DNA of 64,000 nucleotides from Pseudomonas brenneri. Lineage in GTDB: Bacteria > Pseudomonadota > Gammaproteobacteria > Pseudomonadales > Pseudomonadaceae. Of this stretch, positions 35,514 through 43,804 are shown piece after piece. The notes beneath the pieces are model-generated. The model was given only the letters and a program-made list of their open reading frames with translations. It was not told where the DNA came from and ran no database searches. The number at the start of each line of letters is the position of its first letter. Position 1 is the first letter of the stretch. The DNA is taken from the NCBI RefSeq assembly GCF_007858285.1, contig NZ_VFIL01000010.1, positions 124,001 to 188,000 of the forward strand. Reading direction: 5' to 3'. Both the position numbers and the translations under genes were made by a program.

Positions 35514-36293
35514 TTAGGTCCGCATCCCACGCCCACTCACCAGCAACCGCGCGCACCCGATATACAACACCACCGTGGCCACGATCATGAAAGTGATCGC
35601 CACGCTGATCTTGATATCCGACACGCCGAGGATCCCGTAGCGGAAGGCGTTGACCATATGCAGCACCGGGTTGGCCAGCGATACGGTCTGCCAGAACGGC
35701 GGCAGCAAGGTGATCGAGTAAAACACCCCGCCCAGGTAGGTCAACGGCGTCAGCACAAACGTCGGGATGATCGAGATGTCATCGAAGTTGCGCGCAAACA
35801 CTGCGTTGATAAAACCCAGCAGCGAGAAGATGGTCGCCGTCAGTACCACCACCAGGATGGTCACCCCCAGGTGATGCACCTGCAGGTCGGTGAAAAACAT
35901 CGACAGCACCGTCACAATCGCCCCGACCATCAGGCCACGCAGCACGCCGCCCAGGGTGTAGCCGATCAGGATGGTGTGCGGCGAGACCGGCGAGACCATC
36001 AGTTCTTCGATGGAGCGCTGGAACTTGCTGCCAAAGAAACTCGACACCACGTTGCCGTAGGAGTTGGTGATCACCGACATCATGATCAGCCCCGGCACGA
36101 TGTATTCCATGTAGGTGAAGCCACCCATATCGCCAATCTGCCGGCCGATCAGGTTGCCGAAGATCACGAAGTACAAAACCATGGTGATCGCTGGCGGCAG
36201 CAGGGTCTGCGGCCAGATGCGCATGAAGCGCTTCACTTCGCGATAGACGATGGTGTTAAGCGCTACCAGGTTGGGTTGGAACTCGGAACTCAT
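35514..36293 (-). CDS. yadH: ABC-2 type permease (YadH-like)
   Basis: 259 residues with six hydrophobic helices (TLLPPAITMVLYFVIFGNLIG, YIVPGLIMMSVITNSYGNVVSSFFG, LTYLGGVFYSITLLPPFWQTVSLANPVLHMVNAFRYG). It is the membrane half of a two-gene ABC exporter. Its start overlaps the ATPase stop by four bases, so the pair is co-translated. Substrate unknown. Confidence 0.9.
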   Translation of the reverse strand: MSSEFQPNLVALNTIVYREVKRFMRIWPQTLLPPAITMVLYFVIFGNLIGRQIGDMGGFTYMEYIVPGLIMMSVITNSYGNVVSSFFGSKFQRSIEELMVSPVSPHTILIGYTLGGVLRGLMVGAIVTVLSMFFTDLQVHHLGVTILVVVLTATIFSLLGFINAVFARNFDDISIIPTFVLTPLTYLGGVFYSITLLPPFWQTVSLANPVLHMVNAFRYGILGVSDIKISVAITFMIVATVVLYIGCARLLVSGRGMRT

Positions 36294-37222
36294 ACCGCCA
36301 CCTTCGCCAGATTTTTCTCCACCAGGGACACGAACAACTCCTCAAGGCGATTGGTTTTGTTACGCAGGCTCAGCACTTCAATGTTCTGCGTGGCCAACTG
36401 GCTGAACAGCGCAGTGATGCCCATGGCTTTATCGACCTGCACTTCCAGGGTGTGGCTGTCCACCAGGCGGCTTGGGTAGCCGATCAGTTGGGGCGGCACG
36501 GACAGGTTGTTCTTCAGGTCGAGCAGGAACGTCTCGACATGCAACTGGCCCAGCAGGTTACGCATGCTGGTGTTTTCGACGATGGTGCCGTGGTCGATGA
36601 TGCCGATGTTGCGGCACAACTGTTCAGCCTCTTCCAGGTAATGGGTGGTGAGGATGATCGTGATGCCTTTCTGGTTCAGCTCGGTGAGGAAAGTCCACAT
36701 CGAGCGACGCAATTCGATGTCCACCCCGGCCGTCGGCTCGTCGAGGATCAGCAGGCGCGGCTCGTGCACCAGGGCGCGGGCGATCATCAGGCGGCGCTTC
36801 ATGCCGCCGGACAGGGAGCGTGATGGCACGTCGCGCTTGTCCCACAGGCCCAACTGGGTCAGGTACTGCTCGGCGCGTTCCTTGGCGATTTTCGGCGGGA
36901 TGCCGTAGTAACCGGCCTGGGTCACCACGATATCGAAGGTCTTTTCAAACTGGTTGAAGTTGAACTCCTGGGGCACCACACCAATGCTGCGCTTGAGCGC
37001 GGCCGGGGATTTATCCAGGTCATGGCCAAAGATATTCACCGTGCCACTGGTTTTGTTGACCAGGGTCGAGAGAATGCCAATGGTGGTGGACTTGCCGGCG
37101 CCGTTAGGGCCGAGCAAGGCGAAGAAATCACCTTCAGCGACATCCAGATCGATACCACTCAGGGCCTGGAAACCGTTGCCGTAGGTTTTGGTTAGCTGCC
37201 GGATGGACAGAGCGGAACTCAT
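36290..37222 (-). CDS. yadG: ABC exporter ATP-binding protein (YadG-like)
   Basis: 310 residues with Walker A GPNGAGKST, Q-loop GVVPQE, signature LSGGMKRRLMIARAL, Walker B LLILDEPTAGVD and switch His in TTHYLEEAEQL. The C-terminal extension of about 70 residues is typical of ABC-2 exporters. It powers the permease encoded immediately downstream. Confidence 0.93.
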   Translation of the reverse strand: MSSALSIRQLTKTYGNGFQALSGIDLDVAEGDFFALLGPNGAGKSTTIGILSTLVNKTSGTVNIFGHDLDKSPAALKRSIGVVPQEFNFNQFEKTFDIVVTQAGYYGIPPKIAKERAEQYLTQLGLWDKRDVPSRSLSGGMKRRLMIARALVHEPRLLILDEPTAGVDIELRRSMWTFLTELNQKGITIILTTHYLEEAEQLCRNIGIIDHGTIVENTSMRNLLGQLHVETFLLDLKNNLSVPPQLIGYPSRLVDSHTLEVQVDKAMGITALFSQLATQNIEVLSLRNKTNRLEELFVSLVEKNLAKVAV

Positions 37223-37356
37223 ATCGGATTACGCACCAAGGAAGGGAATAGAAACAATAGATAAGGGCGCACTGCACGCAATACAACTGCGGGGCACGGC
37301 AGGCATGGTGCTTGCGTGCGCCGCACAAGTACAGTCACCCGTATTAATAGTCAGTA

Positions 37357-37974
37357 TTAAGTCAACGCGGTCATCACCGCTTTTTGATAGGCCGGGCGTT
37401 GCTGCAAACGCTGGTACCAGGCCTCCAGATTAGGCATCGAGGGCCGTTCGATAGGCATCTCGAACCAGGCGTAGATAAAGCTGCCCAGGGGAATATCGCC
37501 CATGCCGATCTCGTTGCCCGACAGGTAGGGCTGCGTGGCCAGGGCCTGCTCCACCGTGCCCAGAGCCTCGATGCAGGCCTGGCGACCGGCATGGATGTTG
37601 TCCCAGTTCTGTTTCTCGGCGGGGGTGCGCAGCACGCCCCAGAATACGATCTTGAACGGCTCGGCCAGTGTGGAGGTGGTCCAATCCATCCATTTCTCGG
37701 CATTGGCCCGCGCCTGCAGGTCGCTTGGGTACCAACTCGATGCCTGTTTGGCGCAGAGGTAGCGCACGATGGTGTTGGATTCCCACAACACAAAATCGCC
37801 ATCTTCGATCATCGGCACCCGGCCATTGGGGTTCAGCGCCCGGTATTGCGGGGTATCGACCACGCCAAAAGCCCCGCCCGCATCAATTGCCTCATAGTCC
37901 AGGCCCAGTTCCTCGGCGCACCACAGTGCTTTCCTGACGTTTGATGAATTTTTACGACCCCAGATCTTCAGCAT
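37357..37974 (-). CDS. Glutathione S-transferase family protein
   Basis: 205 residues from the ATG at 37974 (AGAGG upstream); the longer frame to 38094 has no ribosome site. The thioredoxin-like N-terminal domain contains the probable catalytic Ser (GRKNSSNVRKALW) and the cis-Pro region NGRVPMIEDGDFVLWESNTIVRYL. The helical C-terminal domain follows. The protein conjugates or reduces electrophiles with glutathione; substrate unknown. Confidence 0.9.
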   Translation of the reverse strand: MLKIWGRKNSSNVRKALWCAEELGLDYEAIDAGGAFGVVDTPQYRALNPNGRVPMIEDGDFVLWESNTIVRYLCAKQASSWYPSDLQARANAEKWMDWTTSTLAEPFKIVFWGVLRTPAEKQNWDNIHAGRQACIEALGTVEQALATQPYLSGNEIGMGDIPLGSFIYAWFEMPIERPSMPNLEAWYQRLQQRPAYQKAVMTALT

Positions 37975-38018
37975 GATCGACCTCTGAATAGATGAATGCC
38001 GGGGCAGCATACGCCGGT

Positions 38019-38678
38019 TCAGCCGCGACTCAAATCGCTCTGCATATCGCCTAACAGCTGCGGCGACTGCTCGCCAAACAGGTGTGGGTAACATTTCTCC
38101 AGGTGGGCAAAGAAGAATTCCTCGGGCACCTCGGCAAATTGCCCATGGTCCACCACGTACTCCATGGAGCGCTTGCCCTGGCGGTTGAAGGGGTGGAACA
38201 CACTGTCATTGATCCCGTCGAAATCCAGTGGCGGCACATCGAACAATTCGCACAGCTGACTGTTGAACGCTGGCGTGGCCTTGACCCAGCGCCCGTCCAG
38301 ATACAGTTCGGTGTAGCCGTGCATGGCGAACACATCACTCTTGAGCAGCTCGATCAGGCGCGGGGTCGATAAGTGATTGCGCACGTCCGCCAGGCCAATA
38401 CGCGACGGTATGCCGCAATGCCGGGCGCAGGCGGCCAGCAGGGTGGCCTTGGGCACGCAATAACTCTGCCCGGTGGCCAGGGCGTAACTGCCCGCCAGGG
38501 TTTGCGGATCGCGGCTGAAGGTGTAAGGGTTGTAGCGCACCGCTTCACGCACGGCGTAGTACAGACTGACTGCCTGGTCACGGGGGTCGCGGCTCGCACC
38601 GCGGTGTTTTTCGGCGAACTCCACCACCGTGGGGTGGTCACTATCGATGAAGCGGCTGGGACTCAAGTACGCATTCAT
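38019..38678 (-). CDS. Transglutaminase-like cysteine-protease fold protein
   Basis: 219 residues from the ATG at 38678 (GGAG at nine bases). It has the core of transglutaminase-like proteins: Cys in GQSYCVPKATLLAACARHCGIPSRIGLADVRNHL, His in FAMHGYTELYLDGRWVKATPAFN, then an acidic position (FDVPPLDFDGIND). No signal peptide is seen, so it is cytoplasmic. Substrate unknown. It is divergent from fadE across 200 bases. Confidence 0.83.
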   Translation of the reverse strand: MNAYLSPSRFIDSDHPTVVEFAEKHRGASRDPRDQAVSLYYAVREAVRYNPYTFSRDPQTLAGSYALATGQSYCVPKATLLAACARHCGIPSRIGLADVRNHLSTPRLIELLKSDVFAMHGYTELYLDGRWVKATPAFNSQLCELFDVPPLDFDGINDSVFHPFNRQGKRSMEYVVDHGQFAEVPEEFFFAHLEKCYPHLFGEQSPQLLGDMQSDLSRG

Positions 38679-38879
38679 GGGGATTTTCTCCGAGGCGAGC
38701 CTGGAGTCTAACCACAGGCCCGACCGAGGGATAACGACGATTCGGCCAAATGTCGGCGCCTGCTGCCTGTGACTGGAGAGCACTTCCCGCCACACACGTA
38801 ACACCCTCAGGCACCGCTTTTTCGGATGCCGACTAAGCTCTGAGGGTGCTTCTGCCCCTGGTTTCACGGAGGATTGAAT

Positions 38880-41327
38880 ATGCTGTTGTTGTGGATACTG
38901 GTTCTGGTGCTCGGCATTGCCTACCTGGCACACCGTCGCACCGCGCCCCTGCCCGCCCTGGGTGTGGTCGCCGTCTACCTGTTGGCAATGGGTGCCTTCA
39001 GCCATGCACCGGGCTGGCTGCTACTGGTTTTCTGGGTGTTGATTGCAGTGGTCGCCGCGCCGCTGCTGTTGCCCGACCTGCGCCGCCAGTACTTCACCGC
39101 ACCGCTGTTCAACTGGTTCCAGAAAGTGCTGCCGCCGATGTCCGAGACCGAGCGCGATGCCATCGACGCCGGCACCGTGTGGTGGGACGGAGAGCTGTTC
39201 AGCGGCCGCCCCGACTGGGACAAACTGCTGGCCTACCCCAAGGCGCAGTTGACCGAAGAAGAACAGGCCTTTATCGACGGCCCGACCGAAGAACTGTGCG
39301 CCATGGTCACCGACTGGGAAATCGGCCAGGCCATGGACCTGCCGGCGGCGGCCTGGGACCATATCAAGCAACATGGCTTCTTCGCCCTGATCATCCCCAA
39401 GGAATACGGCGGCAAGGGCTTTTCGGCCTACGCCCACTCCCAGGTAGCGATGAAACTGGCGACCCGCAGCGGCGACCTCGCTTCCACCGTCATGGTCCCC
39501 AACTCCCTGGGCCCTGCCGAACTGCTGCTGCACTACGGCACCGACGAGCAACGCAACCACTACCTGCCGCGCCTGGCGCGTGGCGATGACATCCCGTGCT
39601 TTGCCCTGACCGGCCCGCTGGCCGGCTCCGATGCTGGTGCGATGCCCGACACCGGGGTGATCTGCAAAGGCGAATGGGAAGGCAAGGAAACCCTCGGCCT
39701 GCGCCTGAACTGGGAAAAACGCTACATAACCCTCGGTCCAGTCGCAACCCTGCTGGGCCTGGCCTTCAAGGCCCATGACCCGGACCACCTGCTGGGTGAA
39801 GAAGAAGACCTGGGCATCAGCCTGGCGCTGATCCCCACCGACACCCCGGGCGTGGACATCGGCCGCCGTCACCTGCCACTCGGTGCCGCGTTCATGAACG
39901 GCCCCAACTCCGGCAAGGACGTGTTCATTCCCCTGGACTTCCTGATCGGCGGCCAGGAGATGCTCGGCAAGGGCTGGATGATGTTGATGAACTGCCTGTC
40001 GGTAGGCCGTTCGATTTCCCTGCCGGCGGTGGGCACCGGGGCCGCCAAGTTCACCAGCCTGGTGACCGGCCAATATGCCCAGGTGCGCGAACAGTTCAAT
40101 GTGCCGCTGTCGGCTTTCGAAGGCATCCAGGAGGCCCTGGCCCGCATCGGCGGCAACGCCTGGCTGATGGACAGCGCCCGCATGCTCACCGCCAACGCCG
40201 TCGACCTGGGCGAAAAACCCTCGGTACTCTCGGCCATTCTCAAGTATCACCTGACCGAGCGCGGCCGCGAGTGCATCAGCCACGCCATGGACGTACACGG
40301 CGGCAAGGGCATCATCATGGGGCCCAACAACTACCTGGGGCGCAGTTGGCAAGGGGCACCGATCTTCATCACCGTGGAGGGCGCGAACATCCTTTCGCGC
40401 AACCTGATGATCTTCGGCCAGGGCGCGATCCGCTGCCACCCATTCGTGCTCAAGGAAATGGCCCTCGCCGGTCGTGAAGACCGCGACCAGGCGCTCAAGG
40501 AGTTCGATGGCCTGTTGATGCAGCACATCGGCTTTGCCGTGAGCAACGCTGCCAGTACCCTGGTGTTGAACCTCGGCCTGGGCCACTTCGAAAAAGCGCC
40601 AGGCAACCGCTTGAGCCAGGGCTACTTCCGCGCGCTCAATCGCCAGGCCGCCGCGTTTGCCCTGCTGGCTGACCTGAGCATGATGCTGCTGGGCGGCGAG
40701 CTGAAGCGTCGCGAACGTCTGTCGGCAAGGCTGGGGGATGTGCTCAGCCACATGTACCTGGCCTCGGCGGCACTCAAGCGCTACCACGACCTGGATTCAC
40801 CGGATCACCTGGAACCGCTGTTTGCCTGGGCCATGGAAGAAAGCCTCGGCCAGTCGGAGCGTGCGCTGGATGAACTGCTCAGCAACTTCCCTAATAAAGT
40901 GCTGGGCTGCCTGCTGCGGGTAATCGTGTTCCCGTTCGGCCGTCGCCATACAGGCCCATCCGATGCACTGGATGCCGAAGTCGCCGCCGTGATTGGCCGG
41001 GCCAAGGGCGATCCGACCCTCGAAGAACTACTGGCTGGCTGCTACCGCCCACAATCAGCCGAAGACCCGGTGGGCGCGTTGCAACAGGCCTACGACCTGC
41101 TGGGTGCCAGCCACCCGCTGCAGAAAAAACTCCACAGCGCGCTCAAGAGTGGCCAGGTCAAGCCTCGCGCCGGGGAACACGCCATCGATGCCGCATTGGA
41201 AGCTGGCGTATTGCAAGCGGCTGAAGCACAGACCCTGCGTGAGGCTGAAGCGGCGCGACGCAAGGTGATCGACGTGGATGACTTCAGCAAGGAGGAGCTG
41301 GCCCAGGCCCCCGGCAGGGTCCGTTAA
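38880..41327 (+). CDS. fadE: FadE-type acyl-CoA dehydrogenase
   Basis: 815 residues from the ATG at 38880, preceded by GGAGG at seven bases; a TTG six bases earlier is less likely. Two N-terminal membrane helices (LLLWILVLVLGIAYLA and LLVFWVLIAVVAAPLLL) are followed by an acyl-CoA dehydrogenase core (IIPKEYGGKGFSAYAHSQV, CFALTGPLAGSDAGAM, VHGGKGIIMGPNNYLGRSWQGAPI) and the FadE-specific C-terminal DUF1974. It catalyses the first oxidation of fatty-acid beta-oxidation at the membrane. A strong terminator follows. Confidence 0.93.
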   Translation: MLLLWILVLVLGIAYLAHRRTAPLPALGVVAVYLLAMGAFSHAPGWLLLVFWVLIAVVAAPLLLPDLRRQYFTAPLFNWFQKVLPPMSETERDAIDAGTVWWDGELFSGRPDWDKLLAYPKAQLTEEEQAFIDGPTEELCAMVTDWEIGQAMDLPAAAWDHIKQHGFFALIIPKEYGGKGFSAYAHSQVAMKLATRSGDLASTVMVPNSLGPAELLLHYGTDEQRNHYLPRLARGDDIPCFALTGPLAGSDAGAMPDTGVICKGEWEGKETLGLRLNWEKRYITLGPVATLLGLAFKAHDPDHLLGEEEDLGISLALIPTDTPGVDIGRRHLPLGAAFMNGPNSGKDVFIPLDFLIGGQEMLGKGWMMLMNCLSVGRSISLPAVGTGAAKFTSLVTGQYAQVREQFNVPLSAFEGIQEALARIGGNAWLMDSARMLTANAVDLGEKPSVLSAILKYHLTERGRECISHAMDVHGGKGIIMGPNNYLGRSWQGAPIFITVEGANILSRNLMIFGQGAIRCHPFVLKEMALAGREDRDQALKEFDGLLMQHIGFAVSNAASTLVLNLGLGHFEKAPGNRLSQGYFRALNRQAAAFALLADLSMMLLGGELKRRERLSARLGDVLSHMYLASAALKRYHDLDSPDHLEPLFAWAMEESLGQSERALDELLSNFPNKVLGCLLRVIVFPFGRRHTGPSDALDAEVAAVIGRAKGDPTLEELLAGCYRPQSAEDPVGALQQAYDLLGASHPLQKKLHSALKSGQVKPRAGEHAIDAALEAGVLQAAEAQTLREAEAARRKVIDVDDFSKEELAQAPGRVR

Positions 41328-41346
41328 GCCAGCGGTCATATAAAAG

Positions 41347-41382
41347 CGGGCGCGAGAGCTATATACTCTCGCGCCCGTTTTT
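41347..41382 (+). terminator. Rho-independent terminator of fadE
   Basis: CGGGCGCGAGAG and CTCTCGCGCCCG form a perfect 12-bp stem with a seven-base loop (CTATATA), followed by five T residues, 19 bases after the fadE stop. Confidence 0.93.
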
Positions 41383-41402
41383 GCTTTTGAGGACTTACTC
41401 TC

Positions 41403-41810
41403 GTGTCCAACGTCGTTGCCGATCATCTCGTCTTGCTCGACCACCTGCGCAGCATCCTGGTAGCCGTCGGCGAAGCCGAACAGGTTCCCGAGGAAAGCCA
41501 CGTCTTGTTCCTGGAACGCTTTGATGAACTGCGGGCCCTGCTGCCCATCGACCCGATCGAAAGCCAATACCTGGGCCAGGACATGATGAGCCAGGTCATC
41601 CTGCGCTACCCGCAGATTGCCCATCTGGTACCGCGCGACCTGCTGTGGTTCTTCGGCGGTGACTGCCTGCACTTCATGCCCGACGATGAACTGGATATGT
41701 ACCAGGCCCTGGAAGAACGCCGCTTCGAAGCCGAACAGAACGACGAACCGTTCGACTGGAACCAGGAAAAACAGCTGCTGGCCATGCCCCACGACCAGTC
41801 CAAGCACTGA
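41403..41810 (+). CDS. PA2817-type conserved protein
   Basis: 135 residues from a GTG (GAGGA upstream). It is acidic and soluble, with no signal peptide or membrane helix (LLDHLRSILVAVGEAEQVPEES, then LRYPQIAHLVPRDLLWFFGGDCLHFMPDDEL). I recall it as the PA2817 family, conserved in Pseudomonas next to the fadE-like gene. Function unknown. Confidence 0.8.
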   Translation: MSNVVADHLVLLDHLRSILVAVGEAEQVPEESHVLFLERFDELRALLPIDPIESQYLGQDMMSQVILRYPQIAHLVPRDLLWFFGGDCLHFMPDDELDMYQALEERRFEAEQNDEPFDWNQEKQLLAMPHDQSKH

Positions 41811-41833
41811 TCCCGAAAGCACTGGATATCAAA

Positions 41834-41954
41834 TGTGGAAGCGGGCTTGTGTGGGAGCGGGCTTGCTCGCGAATACGGTGTGTCATTCAACACATCCAGC
41901 GACTGATTCACCGCTTTCGCGAGCAAGCCCGCTCCCACACAAGCCCGCTCCCAT
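41834..41954. repeat. REPIN with doubled outer arms
   Basis: The REP unit TGTGGGAGCGGGCTTGCTCG (41849) is paired with its inverse near 41910-41940. Each outer side carries an extra truncated copy (TGTGGAAGCGGGCTTG and CAAGCCCGCTCCCA). The subtype differs from the TGTAGGAGC pairs. Confidence 0.8.
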
Positions 41955-41976
41955 ATTGTTTTCGACCGCATTGTTC

Positions 41977-42924
41977 CTACCGCCTGCGCAACGTCGGCTC
42001 CTTCGCCATGCACTCCACCAGATAATCAATAAACACCCGCAGCTTCGGCGGCAGGTACCGCGTGGGTGAATGCAGCAACCAGGCATCCCCATGGTACGAG
42101 GCAATGAAATCCCAGTGCGGCAAGACCTGCACCAGGCGCCCCTCCTCCAATGCATGCCGCGCGGTGAAGTACGGCAAGCTGCCAATCCCGACATCCTGCA
42201 GCACCGCATCCAACCGCACCCCCGTGTGGTTGGCCGCGTACCGGCCGCGCACGCCGACCGTCACCGTCTTGCCTGCCTGGCGGAATTTCCAGCGTGCGTC
42301 CCCGGGGGTTTCTCCCAGGTAAATACAACTGTGTTCCAGCAAGTCATGGGGATGCAGCGGTGTGCAGTGCGCAGCCAAATACTGTGGCGTGGCACAGAGC
42401 AGATGCTCGATCGGCAACAGCTGGCGCCCCACCAACCCCGGCGGCGGGCTGTCGGTGATACGGATGCTCAAGTCGACATTGTCATCGATCATATCCACCT
42501 GCCGATCCTCCAGGATCAATTGCACATCGACCTTGGGATAACGCCGCAAAAACTCCGGCATGTGCGGGTGCACCACAAACCGCCCCACCGCCTTGGGCAC
42601 GCTGACCCGCACCAGTCCTTCGGCCTCGTGGGTGTACTGGCCGCTGATTTCCATCACCGAGCGCGCCGCGTTGACCATCTCCTGGCAGCGCTTGAAGACT
42701 TCTTCGCCACCCTCACTCAGGCGCAACTTGCGCGTGGTGCGCTGCAACAAACGCGTGGCCAGGGCCTGTTCCAGGCGCGAGATGCTGCGGCTCACGGACG
42801 ATGGCGAAGCGCCCAGTTGGCGCGCCGCTTCGGAGAAACTGCCGGTTTCCACAACCTTGACGAAAATCGCCATTTCGCCCAGCAGTGGCAGAGGAAGATT
42901 GATGCTCATGACGCACAGGTCCAT
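41977..42924 (-). CDS. LysR-family transcriptional regulator
   Basis: 315 residues, or 310 from the ATG at 42909; neither start has a strong ribosome site. The N-terminal winged helix (MAIFVKVVETGSFSEAARQLGASPSSVSRSISRLEQALATRLLQRTTRKLRLSEGG) is followed by an effector domain of CrgA/YafC type. It is divergent from the alanyl-tRNA editing gene (75 bases), which may be its target; its effector is unknown. Confidence 0.9.
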   Translation of the reverse strand: MDLCVMSINLPLPLLGEMAIFVKVVETGSFSEAARQLGASPSSVSRSISRLEQALATRLLQRTTRKLRLSEGGEEVFKRCQEMVNAARSVMEISGQYTHEAEGLVRVSVPKAVGRFVVHPHMPEFLRRYPKVDVQLILEDRQVDMIDDNVDLSIRITDSPPPGLVGRQLLPIEHLLCATPQYLAAHCTPLHPHDLLEHSCIYLGETPGDARWKFRQAGKTVTVGVRGRYAANHTGVRLDAVLQDVGIGSLPYFTARHALEEGRLVQVLPHWDFIASYHGDAWLLHSPTRYLPPKLRVFIDYLVECMAKEPTLRRR

Positions 42925-42999
42925 TGATATTTGAATGGATTATCACTCATCCGAGCACTATTTATACTGCCCGGTAGAACCCTGATGCGGATGTAGACC

Positions 43000-43626
43000 A
43001 TGACCCAGCGCCTGTTTTTTACCCACGACCACCTGGTTGCCGATGTCGATGTGCTGGAGTGCACGCCCCATGAACAGCAGTTTGCAGTGGTACTGCAATC
43101 GACCATTTTCCACCCCCAGGGCGGCGGCCAGCCCTTTGATACCGGCTGGCTGGGGGACAGCACCGTCGTGAAAGTCGTGCAGGAAGCCGGGCGCATCGTG
43201 CATTACGTCGACCGCCCCCTCACGCCGGGCCCCACCCAGGCCCGCATCGACGCACAACGGCGCGCCTTGCATACGCGCCTGCATTCGGCCGGGCATTTGA
43301 TCGGCAACGCTGGCGAAACCCTGGGTTGGATGCCGATCAAGGCCCACCACTGGCCCGGCGAAGGCAAGATCAACTTTATCCGTGGCGAGTCGGCGCAAGT
43401 CATGGAGGCCGAAACCCTGCAGGACCAGGTCAACCAGTGGATCGCCGCAGACTTGCCACGCCACATGGTGCTGGACGGCGATAGCCGGGAAGTCGGCTTT
43501 GGCGACCTGCCGCCCTACGCGTGTGGCGGCACCCATGTGCAAGCGCTTGCCCAAGTGGGCCAGGTCACCATCCTCGGCCTGTCCGAGAAAAAAGGCACCC
43601 TGTCGGTGCGCTACAGCCTGGACTGA
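43000..43626 (+). CDS. Alanyl-tRNA editing protein (AlaX-like)
   Basis: 208 residues. It is a stand-alone relative of the AlaRS editing domain that hydrolyses mischarged Ser- or Gly-tRNA-Ala. The zinc-binding motifs are visible: H95 and H99 (LHSAGHL) and C175/H179 (ACGGTH). The N-terminal FHPQGGGQPFDTG matches the family. Confidence 0.9.
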   Translation: MTQRLFFTHDHLVADVDVLECTPHEQQFAVVLQSTIFHPQGGGQPFDTGWLGDSTVVKVVQEAGRIVHYVDRPLTPGPTQARIDAQRRALHTRLHSAGHLIGNAGETLGWMPIKAHHWPGEGKINFIRGESAQVMEAETLQDQVNQWIAADLPRHMVLDGDSREVGFGDLPPYACGGTHVQALAQVGQVTILGLSEKKGTLSVRYSLD

Positions 43627-43804
43627 CTCAACCGCGATAAACCTGAGAATGCCAGTATTGGCCAGAGGCGGCATTTGCATATTGCCATAGGACATACCCC
43701 ATCAAAGGCCCCTCCCTCTCAAAAGTGCTGCTAGTGTTTAGAAGTGTTTCCGACACAGACTTCAGAAACATCTTACAAGCCACCAGCAAAGGAATGCCCC
43801 AACA

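Noticed and set aside
39021..40787. 588-codon minus-strand frame opposite fadE
   Set aside because: Antisense of the acyl-CoA dehydrogenase gene; no motif and no ribosome site.
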